A DNA stretch of 60,285 nt from Rhodocyclaceae bacterium (GTDB taxonomy: Bacteria; Pseudomonadota; Gammaproteobacteria; Burkholderiales; Ga0077523), in contig JADCHQ010000013.1 of NCBI GenBank assembly GCA_020248405.1, positions 1-60,285 on the forward strand, given 5' to 3'. The position numbers were made by a program, and so were the translations under genes. Below are positions 44,898-53,228 of this stretch, piece after piece. The notes beneath the pieces are model-generated. The model was not told where the DNA came from and ran no database searches. It worked only from the letters and a program-made list of their open reading frames with translations. The first letter of the stretch is position 1. Each line of letters opens with the position of its first letter.

Positions 44898-46370
44898 TCA
44901 CGGCTCGCCAGCGGCGCGCGCCACAATGGCGTCGCGCACCTGGCGGCGCAGTATCTTGCCCGCGGCGCTCTTGGGAAGCGCCTCCCACACCTCGATGCCC
45001 CTGGGCACCTTGTACCCGGCGAGCTGGCGCGCGCACGCGTCCAGCGCCGCCTGGGCGTCGAGCCCGGGCCTCGCGCTCACCACGGCGTGCACCCGGTCTC
45101 CCCACTTCTCGTCCGGCAGCCCGACCACCGCCGCTTCGATGACCCCCTCCACAGACAGCAGCACGTCCTCCACCTCGCGGGGGTACACGTTGTAGCCGCC
45201 GCTGATCAGCATGTCGTTCTTGCGATCCACGATGGAGAAGTAGCCCTCCTCGTCCACCACGCCCACATCACCCGTGTGCAGCCATCCGTTGCGCATGGCC
45301 CTCGCGGTCTCCTCGGGGCGCTCCCAGTAGTGCGACATGAGCTGCAGCCCGCGGCACACGATTTCGCCGGGCGTCCCGGCCGCAACCTCGCGGTCCTCCT
45401 CGTCCACCACCTTCGCCTCCACCAGCGTGTAGGGACGTCCGCAGGAGCCCAGCCGATGGTGCTCCTCGGGCTTGAGCACCGTGATTACCATGGGAGATTC
45501 CGCCTGGCCGTAGGTCTGGGCGAAGACGCTGCCGAAGACCTCGATGCCGCGGCGCAGGAGGGCGGGCGCGATGGGCGCCGCCCCGTAGCACAGCCGCTCG
45601 TAGCGGTGCTGCACCCGCGCCGACCCGGCGTGCTCCAGGATCATCGACAGCATGGTGGGCACGATGAAGGTCGCCGTGGCGCCCGTGCTCTCGGTGAGCT
45701 CCAGGAAGCGCCCGGCGTCGAACCTGGGGAGGATCACGGAGCGCGCACCGCGCAGCAGGTGCGGCAGGAAGAAGGCGCCGCTCGCATGGGCGATGGGCGC
45801 GGCGTGGAGCATGGTGTCGCCGGGCCGGATGCCGGGCAGCAGGTCGATGAAGAAGTTTGCGACCTCGGCCACCTCCCCGCGGGTGGTGAGCGTGACGGCC
45901 TTGGGCTCGCCCGTGGTGCCTCCGGTGAAGCCAAGCCGCAGCGGCGCCTCCAGGAGGCGATCCACCGCGCAGGGTGTAGGCGGCGCATCGTGCATGAGCT
46001 GACGCAGGCGTTCAGGGCCGATGACAATCTCGCAGCCGAGCCCCGTCCACTCCGCGGTGCAGATCACGGCTCGCGCGCCCGAGTAGGCGAGCTTGTAGTC
46101 GTGCTCGCGGCGGGTTTCGCGCAGGTTGAGCGGCACGCGCACGAGCCCCGCTTTGGCAAGGCAGTAGTACGCCACCAGGCACTCGATGGAATTCGGCAGC
46201 AGCACGGCCACCCTGTCGCCCGCCCGCAGGCCGAGCGCGAGGAGCGCGTTGCCGAGGCGGTCGGTGGCCTCGTCGAATCCGCGGAAGCTCATGACCTCGC
46301 CCTCGCAGCACAGCGCGGGGGCGTCTCCGTACCGCCTCGCGGCAGTACGGATCATTTCGCCTATCTGCAC
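44898..46370 (-). CDS. AMP-binding acyl-CoA ligase
   Basis: The 490-residue adenylate-forming enzyme has LRLGFTGGTTGEPKAVTLTTRGE near residue 140 (the usual SGTTG reads GGTTG), AQTYGQAESPMVIT near residue 285 and the hinge DRKNDMLISGGYNVYPREVEDV near residue 395. The catalytic Lys is in PKSAAGKILRRQVRD. It would activate a carboxylic acid, for example the product of the carboxylase, to its CoA ester for the thiolase at the end of the same operon. It starts 16 bp after the stop of the 518-residue unknown protein. Confidence 0.9.
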   Translation of the reverse strand: MQIGEMIRTAARRYGDAPALCCEGEVMSFRGFDEATDRLGNALLALGLRAGDRVAVLLPNSIECLVAYYCLAKAGLVRVPLNLRETRREHDYKLAYSGARAVICTAEWTGLGCEIVIGPERLRQLMHDAPPTPCAVDRLLEAPLRLGFTGGTTGEPKAVTLTTRGEVAEVANFFIDLLPGIRPGDTMLHAAPIAHASGAFFLPHLLRGARSVILPRFDAGRFLELTESTGATATFIVPTMLSMILEHAGSARVQHRYERLCYGAAPIAPALLRRGIEVFGSVFAQTYGQAESPMVITVLKPEEHHRLGSCGRPYTLVEAKVVDEEDREVAAGTPGEIVCRGLQLMSHYWERPEETARAMRNGWLHTGDVGVVDEEGYFSIVDRKNDMLISGGYNVYPREVEDVLLSVEGVIEAAVVGLPDEKWGDRVHAVVSARPGLDAQAALDACARQLAGYKVPRGIEVWEALPKSAAGKILRRQVRDAIVARAAGEP

Positions 46371-46386
46371 GTCGGGTTCGGGCGGA

Positions 46387-47943
46387 TCAGGCGCCGCGCG
46401 CCCTGGCGATGTCCGCGCGCTTGAGGCCGCTGCCCTTGCCCTTGAGGTGGCGCGAGTTTTCCTGGGTGCGCAGGTACAATTCGCGGGCCGCCTTGTCGTG
46501 GCTGTGGTATTTCACCCAGTAGTCGTCGACGAAGCGGTACTCGCTGCTGCAGGCCACGGGAGTGAAGGCGCGCACCGCCGCGTTGTACTCGTCCTGCGAC
46601 AGCATCCCCCTGCTGGTGCGCCACTTGCCGGTCTTGGTGAACAGCGAGGATCCCGGGTACAGCGGCCCGGAGGACCGGGTGTAGTCGCCGTTGGTGAGGA
46701 TGCCGTAGGGGATGGGCGAGTACATGCGCTTGGGCGCGTTGTGGTGCTGGCCCATGGTGTAGTCGTTGCATGCCTGCGAGGGCAGGCTCACCAGGCCCAC
46801 GAGCTCGGTGAGCGCGTCGCGGCCGAACTCGTCGTTGAGCAGGGGGATGAAGCGCTTCGCGCGCTCGTCGATCTCCATCCAGTCGGACTGCTCGTAGACG
46901 CCGGCGAGGTGCGCGAGGTCCTTGGGGATGTTGAAGTACACCAGCGCGCCCGCCTCCAGCATGTGGGCGCGGCTCCACGCCGCAATGATCTTCCAGAGCT
47001 TGCCGTTGGCCTCGTTGACCTGCTCCGTGAGCTGGTTGAACTTGGCCACCAGGGCCTGCGCGCTCTCCATGGCCACCGGCACCCGGCCCTCGGTGAGCGG
47101 GTCGGAAGCGTAGAGGCCGATGCGCACGATGTTCTCGGCCCGGAACTCCGGCTCGGACTCGAAGCTCCCCCAGTCGTCCATAAGGGAGAAGTGGGTGTCC
47201 TTGACGACCATGGGAACTGTCAGGTTGTTGTACTCCATGCCGGCGCACACGCCGTCGAGCCAGGGGTAGTCCCCCTCGCCCAGGTCCATGAAGTCGCGCA
47301 CGATGAGTTCCAGGTTGTCGCCGAACTTGTAGGGGCCCTGGTTGCAGATGCCGATGCGGCACTCGCAGTGCGACAGGAACTGGAAGGCGGACACCGTGGC
47401 GAGGAAGCGGTTGGCCGCGGTGTGCAGCGCGTCCCCGGCCTTGCAGTCGTACAGGTCGGCCTCGTAGACCTGCAGTTCGCGCTCGGGCAGGAGCTGGCTG
47501 CGGTGCCCGTATTCCTTGTTGGTGATGTGGCCGTCGTTGCGGTGGTAGGAGAGCTGGATCCGCTTCCAGCAGTCCATCACGTAGATGAGGTCCTCGACGC
47601 CGTCCTCCGGGCGCAGCAGCCCCATGTTGATCAGCCACTCCCGGCCGCACAGGTAGAACCCGGGCAGGGTCCAGCCCATGGTGAGGGTGTTGGTCTTGCC
47701 GCCGATGGTCCGCGCGCGGTCGCCCAGCTCCTCCATGCTCATGCGCGACTCGATCTTGCGCAGCAGTGACGGGTAGCGGTAATACGCGTTCAGGTAAGAA
47801 AGCATCATGTACGACGGCACCGGGAAGAGCTTGGACTCCTGCGTGGTGCGGGTGACGCACAGCCAGTAGGTCTCGTCGGAGAACATCTGGACGAGGTTGT
47901 TGGTCTCGAGCAGCTGGGCGTAGTTGACGGGGTTGCCGGTCAT
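46387..47943 (-). CDS. Unrecognised 518-residue protein of the dikinase/carboxylase operon
   Basis: The start at 47943 (MTGNPVNYAQLLETNNL) gives 518 residues. I do not recognise a family. No signal peptide or membrane segment is visible; the protein is rich in Tyr, Trp and His and is probably a folded soluble enzyme part. Notable stretches are ESKLFPVPSYMMLSYLNAYYRYPSLLRKIE (residues 36-65), HCECRIGICNQGPYKFGDN near residue 195 with two Cys pairs, and PSQACNDYTMGQHHNAPKRMYSP near residue 395. It sits 23 bp after the phosphohistidine-domain gene. The two may together supply the acceptor-binding half missing from the PPDK-like protein, in the manner of phenylphosphate synthase subunits; this is an inference. 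Confidence 0.75.
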   Translation of the reverse strand: MTGNPVNYAQLLETNNLVQMFSDETYWLCVTRTTQESKLFPVPSYMMLSYLNAYYRYPSLLRKIESRMSMEELGDRARTIGGKTNTLTMGWTLPGFYLCGREWLINMGLLRPEDGVEDLIYVMDCWKRIQLSYHRNDGHITNKEYGHRSQLLPERELQVYEADLYDCKAGDALHTAANRFLATVSAFQFLSHCECRIGICNQGPYKFGDNLELIVRDFMDLGEGDYPWLDGVCAGMEYNNLTVPMVVKDTHFSLMDDWGSFESEPEFRAENIVRIGLYASDPLTEGRVPVAMESAQALVAKFNQLTEQVNEANGKLWKIIAAWSRAHMLEAGALVYFNIPKDLAHLAGVYEQSDWMEIDERAKRFIPLLNDEFGRDALTELVGLVSLPSQACNDYTMGQHHNAPKRMYSPIPYGILTNGDYTRSSGPLYPGSSLFTKTGKWRTSRGMLSQDEYNAAVRAFTPVACSSEYRFVDDYWVKYHSHDKAARELYLRTQENSRHLKGKGSGLKRADIARARGA

Positions 47944-47966
47944 TTCGGTTCTCCGGGGCGGTGGGG

Positions 47967-48677
47967 TCAGCCGACGAGCTTCCAGACCTCGGCGGTCTTC
48001 TCGACGCCCTTCTGGTAGTCCTGGGCGGTCTTGGCGGGGGCGGTGACGTTGAGTTCGATCCGGTCGCCGTTTCTGATGCCCGCGACCTTGGCGTTCATGA
48101 GGCAGGGGATGCCGTGTTCGCGGGACAGGATTCCCAGGTGCGAGCGCACGGACCCCCCCATGCACACAATGGCCTTGAAGTGCTCCAGGATGGGCGCGGT
48201 GAGCGTGCCGCCGGAGTCGTCGATGACGGCCACCGTTTCGGGGGGCACGCCGTTCATGAGCAGCTCCATGACCTCCTCGGTGGTGTGGATGTAGAGCGCC
48301 GTGCCCGAGACGTTGGATGGGTAGGTGACCACGTTGTCGCCGTGGCCGACGAGCTGCCGCCCGTCCTTGATCTCCGCGGTGGCTTCCTTCTGATCCTGGC
48401 CAGCGAGCGGCTTGTACTTCTCCGGCTCCTCCTTGGCGGAGATCACGGCCGAGACGTCGAATCGGTAGCCGGTGGCCAGCACTTCGGCCTCCACCCTGCG
48501 CATGGCCTCCTCGGTGATGAGGTCGTACGACTTGTCGAACACGAAGCTGTTCCAGTTGCCGCCCGCGGCGATGAGCTTCTCGCGTACCAGCTTGCGGATG
48601 GCGGTGTGGTAGAGCCTGGTGATATTGGTGGCCTCGGCCTCGCCGTACTTGTTGTGGTCCCAGAAAAACGAGCTCAC
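47967..48677 (-). CDS. PEP-utilising-enzyme mobile-domain (phosphohistidine) protein
   Basis: A GTG start at 48677 follows a strong GGAGGAG site and gives 236 residues. The C-terminal half has the swivelling-domain signature CMGGSVRSHLGILSREHGIPCLMNAKVAG, equal to the GG-x-x-SHAA-I-x-AR-x-x-GIP pattern of PEP-utilising enzymes, with His170 as the likely phosphoryl carrier. The N-terminal 100 residues are not recognised. As the first gene of the operon it is the second phosphohistidine-type protein there, the other being the PPDK-like protein. A phosphoryl relay or a split phosphotransferase is a reasonable reading. Confidence 0.8.
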   Translation of the reverse strand: MSSFFWDHNKYGEAEATNITRLYHTAIRKLVREKLIAAGGNWNSFVFDKSYDLITEEAMRRVEAEVLATGYRFDVSAVISAKEEPEKYKPLAGQDQKEATAEIKDGRQLVGHGDNVVTYPSNVSGTALYIHTTEEVMELLMNGVPPETVAVIDDSGGTLTAPILEHFKAIVCMGGSVRSHLGILSREHGIPCLMNAKVAGIRNGDRIELNVTAPAKTAQDYQKGVEKTAEVWKLVG

Positions 48678-48762
48678 GGCGTCTCCTCCAGGGGATCAGG
48701 GGTTCGGTCTTGCCGCGACGCGCTCGCCTCAGGCGCTGCGGGAGCGGGTGCAGCGAGGGCCG

Positions 48763-48792
48763 AATATGGCCCGCGGAACGCGGCGCAGTCAA
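48763..48792 (-). promoter_or_regulatory. Possible promoter of the carboxylase operon
   Basis: On the minus strand TTGACT (48787-48792) and CATATT (48763-48768) are separated by 18 bp. The -35 is good and the -10 only fair (four of six). The predicted leader before the GTG at 48677 is about 80 nt. The operator pair lies immediately upstream of the -35. Confidence 0.45.
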
Positions 48793-48795
48793 TCG

Positions 48796-48819
48796 TCGTT
48801 TGACGAAATTGTCCGACAA
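48796..48819. promoter_or_regulatory. Candidate GntR-family operator pair (48.8 kb)
   Basis: TTGTCCGACAA at 48809-48819 is identical to the strong site at 27640-27650. A weaker copy, TCGTTTGACGA (48796-48806), has its centre 13 bp to the left. The same spacing is found at the other two loci. Its place next to the promoter of the longest operon supports control of the carboxylase genes by the GntR protein. Confidence 0.65.
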
Positions 48820-48993
48820 CATCGCGTGACGATTCTCTCCCGCTGCCGGTGCGGCGCAGCAAGCGGCGGCCACTGGAAACCGGCCGCCAAGGGAAGCGCG
48901 GCCACGATGCACCGCACCATGGCCTTTCCGCACCGGGGTGATAGATTCGGCCAACCGCCAAGGAAGCGTTGGAAGTCCCACCCCGCGAGCGCC

Positions 48994-50085
48994 ATGACCA
49001 GCCCTGCCCGCAGCACCGATGCCCTGGTGGTCTTCTCCAGGGTCCACAAAAGCTACGACGGCACGTCCTTCGCCGTGCGCGGCCTCGATCTCCATGTGCG
49101 CCGCGGGGAATTCCTCACCCTGCTGGGCCCGTCGGGTTCCGGAAAGACCACCACGCTCATGATGCTGGCAGGGTTCGAGACGCCTGGCAGCGGCGAGATC
49201 CTGTTCGAGGGGCGTCCCATCACGGGCACGCCGCCGCACCGGCGCAACTTCGGCATGGTGTTCCAGAACTACGCCCTGTTCCCCCACCTCACGGTGGGCG
49301 GGAACGTGTGCTACCCGCTGGAGGTGCGCGGCGTGCCCCGGGCCGAGCGCGAGCGGCGCGCCGCGCAGGCGCTCGCCATGGTCAGGCTGGAGGGCCTCTC
49401 GTCGCGGCGCCCCGACCAGCTCTCGGGCGGCCAGCGCCAGCGCGTGGCGCTCGCCCGGGCGCTGGTGTTCGAGCCGCCGCTGGTACTCATGGACGAGCCG
49501 CTGGGCGCCCTGGACAAGCAACTGCGCGAGCACATGCAGGTGGAGCTGAGGGAGCTTCACCGCCGCCTGGGCACCACCTTCCTCTACGTCACCCACGACC
49601 AGGGCGAGGCGCTCACCCTGTCCGACCGGGTGGCCGTGTTTGCCGGCGGCGAACTGCAGCAGGTGGACACGCCCGAGGCGCTCTACGAGCAGCCCGCCAA
49701 CCGCTTCGTGGCGGGCTTCGTGGGCGATGCGGTGACACTTGCCGGAACCCTGGCCGATAGCGGCGAGCCGGCCCGCGTGGCGCTGCCCGGCGGCGGTGTT
49801 CTCGAGGGCGTGAATGTGCAGGCGGCCGCGGCCGGAACGCCGGTGCTGGCCTGCATCCGGCCCGAGCGCATCGGCCTGCTGGCACCGGGCGCGGCGGCGG
49901 CCAACACCGTGGCGGCCACGGCGCTGGACGCAACCTACCTCGGCGATCACGTGCGTCTACGCTGCGCGCTGCCCGGCCAGGAACCCATCGGCGTGCCCCT
50001 GCCGCTGGCGGCGCTGCCGGCGCCGCCGCACGGCACCCCCGTGCGGCTGGAGCTGCCCGCCCGACACCTGCGCCTGTACGCCTGA
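48994..50085 (+). CDS. Polyamine-type ABC importer ATPase (PotA-like)
   Basis: The 363-residue protein has one ABC domain with Walker A GPSGSGKTTTLMML near residue 48, QNYALFPHLTV near residue 92, signature LSGGQRQRVALARAL near residue 142 and Walker B LVLMDEPLGALD near residue 165. A C-terminal TOBE domain follows (residues about 280-360). This layout is typical of spermidine/putrescine and related opine importers. The ATG at 48994 has no strong ribosome-binding site, so an upstream start cannot be excluded. It leads a four-gene rightward operon. Confidence 0.9.
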   Translation: MTSPARSTDALVVFSRVHKSYDGTSFAVRGLDLHVRRGEFLTLLGPSGSGKTTTLMMLAGFETPGSGEILFEGRPITGTPPHRRNFGMVFQNYALFPHLTVGGNVCYPLEVRGVPRAERERRAAQALAMVRLEGLSSRRPDQLSGGQRQRVALARALVFEPPLVLMDEPLGALDKQLREHMQVELRELHRRLGTTFLYVTHDQGEALTLSDRVAVFAGGELQQVDTPEALYEQPANRFVAGFVGDAVTLAGTLADSGEPARVALPGGGVLEGVNVQAAAAGTPVLACIRPERIGLLAPGAAAANTVAATALDATYLGDHVRLRCALPGQEPIGVPLPLAALPAPPHGTPVRLELPARHLRLYA

Positions 50086-50115
50086 CACCCGACCCGCATT
50101 CCACAGGAGAAGCCC

Positions 50116-51150
50116 ATGAAGCGAGCCCCGCGCCTGATCCCTGCCCTGTTGCTGGTCCTGGGCGCTGTGCCCGCGGTAGCCCAGCAGCTCACCGTGGTGA
50201 ACTTCGGCGGCGCCAACGGCGCGGCGCAGAAGAAGGCCTTCTACGAGCCCTTCGAGAAGTCCGCCGGCGCGAAGGTGGTGCCGGTGGAATACAACGGCGA
50301 GCAGGCGAAGATCAAGGCCATGGTGGAGGCGCGCAAGGTCACCTGGGACGTGGTGGAGGCCGAGTCCGCCGATCTGGACCGCGGCTGCGACGAGGGCCTG
50401 TACGAGCGGCTCGACTGGTCCCGGCTGGGGGGCAAGGCGGACTTCCTGCCCGCCGCCGTGCACGAGTGCGGCGTGGGCGTCTTCGTGTGGTCCTCGGCGC
50501 TCGCCTACGATGCGGGCAGGCTCAAGGAGCCGCCGCGGGGCTGGGCCGATTTCTGGGACGTCAAGCGCTTTCCGGGCAAGCGCGCGCTGCGCAAGGCGGC
50601 GCGCTTCAACCTTGAGTTCGCGCTCATGGCCGATGGCGTGAAGCCCGCCGAGGTGTACCGCGTGCTGGCCACGCCGGAGGGCACAGAGCGCGCGTTCCGC
50701 AAGCTCGGCGAACTGAAGCCGCACCTGCAGTGGTGGGAAACCGGCGCCCAGGCGCCCCAGTTCCTGGTGGCCGGCGACGTGGTCATGGCGAGCGCCTACA
50801 ACGGCCGCATCGAGACCGCGCGTCGCGAGGGCCGCGACCTGCGGCTGGTGTGGACGGGCAGCATCTACGACCTGGACTTCTGGTCGATCCCGAAGGGCTC
50901 GCCCAACCGCGACCTGGCGCTGCGCTTCATCGCGCAGGCGATCACGCCGCAGCGGCAGGCGGAGTTCGCGCGACTGATCAGCTACGGCCCCACGCACCTG
51001 AAGGCCTTCAACGGGCTCGACCCGAAAGTGCTGGCCCAGCTGCCCACCGCGCCGGCCAACGTGAAGGACGCGCTCAAGTTCGATTTCCGGTTCTGGTCCG
51101 ACCAGGGCGAGGCGCTGGAAAAGCGCTTCGCGGCCTGGGCGGCCCAGTAG
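50116..51150 (+). CDS. Polyamine-type periplasmic binding protein (PotD/PotF-like)
   Basis: The start has AGGAG in front and gives 344 residues with a signal peptide (residues 1 to about 23, ending PAVAQQ). The mature protein begins LTVVNFGGANGAAQKKAFYEPFEKSAGAKV, a pattern common to group-1 solute-binding proteins of the PotD type. Ligand-site regions include WDVVEAESADLDRGCDEGLYE near residue 80 and GDVVMASAYNGRIETAR near residue 220. The ligand may be a polyamine or another cationic or small organic solute. It lies 30 bp after the ATPase gene. Confidence 0.9.
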   Translation: MKRAPRLIPALLLVLGAVPAVAQQLTVVNFGGANGAAQKKAFYEPFEKSAGAKVVPVEYNGEQAKIKAMVEARKVTWDVVEAESADLDRGCDEGLYERLDWSRLGGKADFLPAAVHECGVGVFVWSSALAYDAGRLKEPPRGWADFWDVKRFPGKRALRKAARFNLEFALMADGVKPAEVYRVLATPEGTERAFRKLGELKPHLQWWETGAQAPQFLVAGDVVMASAYNGRIETARREGRDLRLVWTGSIYDLDFWSIPKGSPNRDLALRFIAQAITPQRQAEFARLISYGPTHLKAFNGLDPKVLAQLPTAPANVKDALKFDFRFWSDQGEALEKRFAAWAAQ

Positions 51151-51168
51151 GCGCGCGGGCCGGCCGCC

Positions 51169-52416
51169 TTGGAAGCGGGCGCCCTGCGCGAGGCCCTGCG
51201 GCGCGAGTCCCGCGCCCGCACGCTGCGCGCGCTGGCGCTGGCCGCGCCGCTGGCACTGTTCCTGCTGCTCACCTTCCTGGTGCCCATCGGGGCGCTGCTG
51301 GTGCGCGCCGTGGACAATCCGGAAGTGGCCCGCGCCCTGCCCCGCACCGTGGAAGCGCTGCGCGGCTGGCGCGGCGAGGCCGCGCCGCCCGAGCCGGCCT
51401 TCGCGGCGCTGGCGGGCGATCTAAGCGCCATCGATGACCAGGCCGAGGCCGGCGCCCTGGCCCGGCGGCTCAACAGCGACGCGAGCGGCGCCCGCTCGCT
51501 GGTGATGGCCACCTGGCGCGCGCTCAGGGCACCCGCCAGCGAGGGCAATGCCGCCGTGCAGGCTGCGCCCCCCGCGGCGGGTGCCCGGGCCCCGCTGCTC
51601 GCCATCGACCCGCGCTGGGGCGAGCCGCGCTTCTGGGAGGTGATCGCCCGAAACGGCGCGCGCTGGACGCCCGACTACCTGCTAGCCGCGGTGGACCTGC
51701 GGCGCGACGCGGGCGGCGCCATCGCCGCCATGCCGCCGGAGCAGACCGTGTTCCGCGCCATCCTGTGGCGCACCCTGGGGATCGCGGCCGCCGTGACGCT
51801 CGGCTGTCTGCTGCTGGGCTACCCGCTGGCCTGGTGGCTTGCCACGCTGCCGGCGCGCACCGCCAGCCGCGTGCTGATCCTCGTGCTGGTGCCCTTCTGG
51901 ACGTCCATCCTGGTGCGGGTGGCGGGATGGATCGTGCTGCTGCAGTCGGGCGGCCTGGTGAACCAGGGCCTGCTGGCCGCGGGGCTGGTGGAGGCGCCGC
52001 TGGCGCTGCTGTTCAACCGCACCGGCGTGATCGTGGCCATGGTGCACATCCTGCTGCCCTTCATGATCCTGCCTCTGTACAGCGTCATGCGGGCGGTGCC
52101 GCCCGACTACCTGCGAGCAGCCGTGTCCCTGGGCAGCCATCCGTTGCAGGCCTTCCGGCGCACAGTTGTGCCGCTGACCTGGCCCGGCATCGGCACGGGC
52201 TGCCTGCTGGTGTTCATCCTGGCGCTGGGCTACTACGTGACACCCGCGCTGGTGGGCGGGCCGAGCGATCAGATGCTGAGCTACAGCGTAGCGCAGTACG
52301 CCAACGTGAATCTCAACTGGGGCATGGCCTGCGCCCTGGGCACGGTGCTGCTGGCGGTGACGCTGGTGCTCTACGGCCTGTACCGTCGCCTCGGGCGCGC
52401 GGAGCTGGCGCCGTGA
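51169..52416 (+). CDS. Polyamine-type ABC importer permease (PotB-like)
   Basis: The most upstream supported start is a TTG at 51169, giving 415 residues. Residues about 22-45 form the first membrane helix. A periplasmic insert of roughly 130 residues follows before the core permease domain. The core carries TLGIAAAVTLGCLLLGYPLAWWLA near residue 205 and the cytoplasmic EAA-type loop YLRAAVSLGSHPLQAFRRTVVPLTWPGI near residue 320, which docks on the ATPase. Long first loops are common in this PotB subgroup. Its stop overlaps the start of the second permease gene. Confidence 0.87.
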   Translation: MEAGALREALRRESRARTLRALALAAPLALFLLLTFLVPIGALLVRAVDNPEVARALPRTVEALRGWRGEAAPPEPAFAALAGDLSAIDDQAEAGALARRLNSDASGARSLVMATWRALRAPASEGNAAVQAAPPAAGARAPLLAIDPRWGEPRFWEVIARNGARWTPDYLLAAVDLRRDAGGAIAAMPPEQTVFRAILWRTLGIAAAVTLGCLLLGYPLAWWLATLPARTASRVLILVLVPFWTSILVRVAGWIVLLQSGGLVNQGLLAAGLVEAPLALLFNRTGVIVAMVHILLPFMILPLYSVMRAVPPDYLRAAVSLGSHPLQAFRRTVVPLTWPGIGTGCLLVFILALGYYVTPALVGGPSDQMLSYSVAQYANVNLNWGMACALGTVLLAVTLVLYGLYRRLGRAELAP

Positions 52417-53222
52417 GCCGCGCGCCGCACCTGGGCACGGCCGAGCGCGCCGGGCTGCTGGCGTGGAAGGCGCTGTGCCTGGCGGTGATCGCCTTCCTGC
52501 TGGCACCCGTGGTGGTGATCGTGCCGCTGTCGTTCTCCTCCAGCAGCTTTCTCGCCTATCCGGTGCCGGGTTGGTCGCTGCGCTGGTACGGCGAGGTGTT
52601 CGAGTCGGCCGAGTGGGCGCGGGCGTTTCGCAACAGCTTCATCGTGGCGCCCGCCGCAACCCTGCTCGCCACGGTGCTGGGCACGCTGGCCGCCACGGGC
52701 CTGGCGCGGGCGCGCTTCCCCGGCAAGGGGATGCTCATGAGCCTGCTGATTGCGCCCATGGTGGTGCCCATCGTGGTGGTAGCCACGGGCACCTACCTGT
52801 TCTTCGCCCGCGCCGGGCTGGCGGACAGCTACGCCGCGCTCATCCTGGTGCACGCGGCGCTGGGCACGCCCTTCGTGCTCACCACGGTGTCGGCCACGCT
52901 GCAGGGCTTCGACACCAACCTGGTGCGCGCCAGCCTGGGGCTGGGCGCCCCGCCGCTCGCCACCTTCGCGCGCGTCACGCTGCCGCTGATCGCGCCGGGC
53001 GTGGCGGCTGGCGCGCTGCTGGCCTTCGCCACTTCCTTTGACGAGGTGGTGGTGACACTGTTCCTGGCGGGGCCCTCCCAGGCCACGCTGCCGCGCCAGA
53101 TGTTCACCGGCATCCGCGAAAACATTACCCCGGCCATCGCCGCCGTGGCCACGCTGCTGATCGTGTTCACCACCGGACTGATGCTGGCGCTGGAGTGGTT
53201 GCGCGGGCGGCGCACGGGGTGA
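52413..53222 (+). CDS. Polyamine-type ABC importer permease (PotC-like)
   Basis: A GTG at 52413 overlaps the previous stop (GTGA), which fixes the start. The 269-residue protein has six predicted membrane helices. The coupling loop is LVRASLGLGAPPLATFARVTLPLIAPGVAAGALLAF near residue 170. SFDEVVVTLFLAGPSQATLPRQMF near residue 208 is a typical PotC signature. It completes the importer encoded from 48994. The operon ends here, 6 bp before the convergent hydrolase gene. Confidence 0.9.
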   Translation: MSRAPHLGTAERAGLLAWKALCLAVIAFLLAPVVVIVPLSFSSSSFLAYPVPGWSLRWYGEVFESAEWARAFRNSFIVAPAATLLATVLGTLAATGLARARFPGKGMLMSLLIAPMVVPIVVVATGTYLFFARAGLADSYAALILVHAALGTPFVLTTVSATLQGFDTNLVRASLGLGAPPLATFARVTLPLIAPGVAAGALLAFATSFDEVVVTLFLAGPSQATLPRQMFTGIRENITPAIAAVATLLIVFTTGLMLALEWLRGRRTG

Positions 53223-53228
53223 GCCGCC

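Larger units (their letters stand above)
48678..48993. other. Divergent control region between carboxylase operon and polyamine importer
   Basis: This 316-bp gap contains no supported gene. It holds the ribosome-binding site and possible promoter of the leftward operon, and the operator pair at 48796-48819. The remaining sequence towards 48993 is GC-rich without a clear promoter for the rightward importer. Confidence 0.6.

Noticed and set aside
44831..44926. Longer start for the 199-residue helical protein
   Set aside because: The extra 32 residues are Arg/Ala-rich and almost reach the CoA ligase gene stop, while the ATG at 44830 fits operon spacing and the start of the folded part.
47944..49950. 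N-terminal extension of the 518-residue protein frame up to 49950
   Set aside because: The extension runs across the 236-residue gene and antisense to the importer ATPase gene. The start at 47943 follows an upstream stop-and-start spacing typical of the operon.
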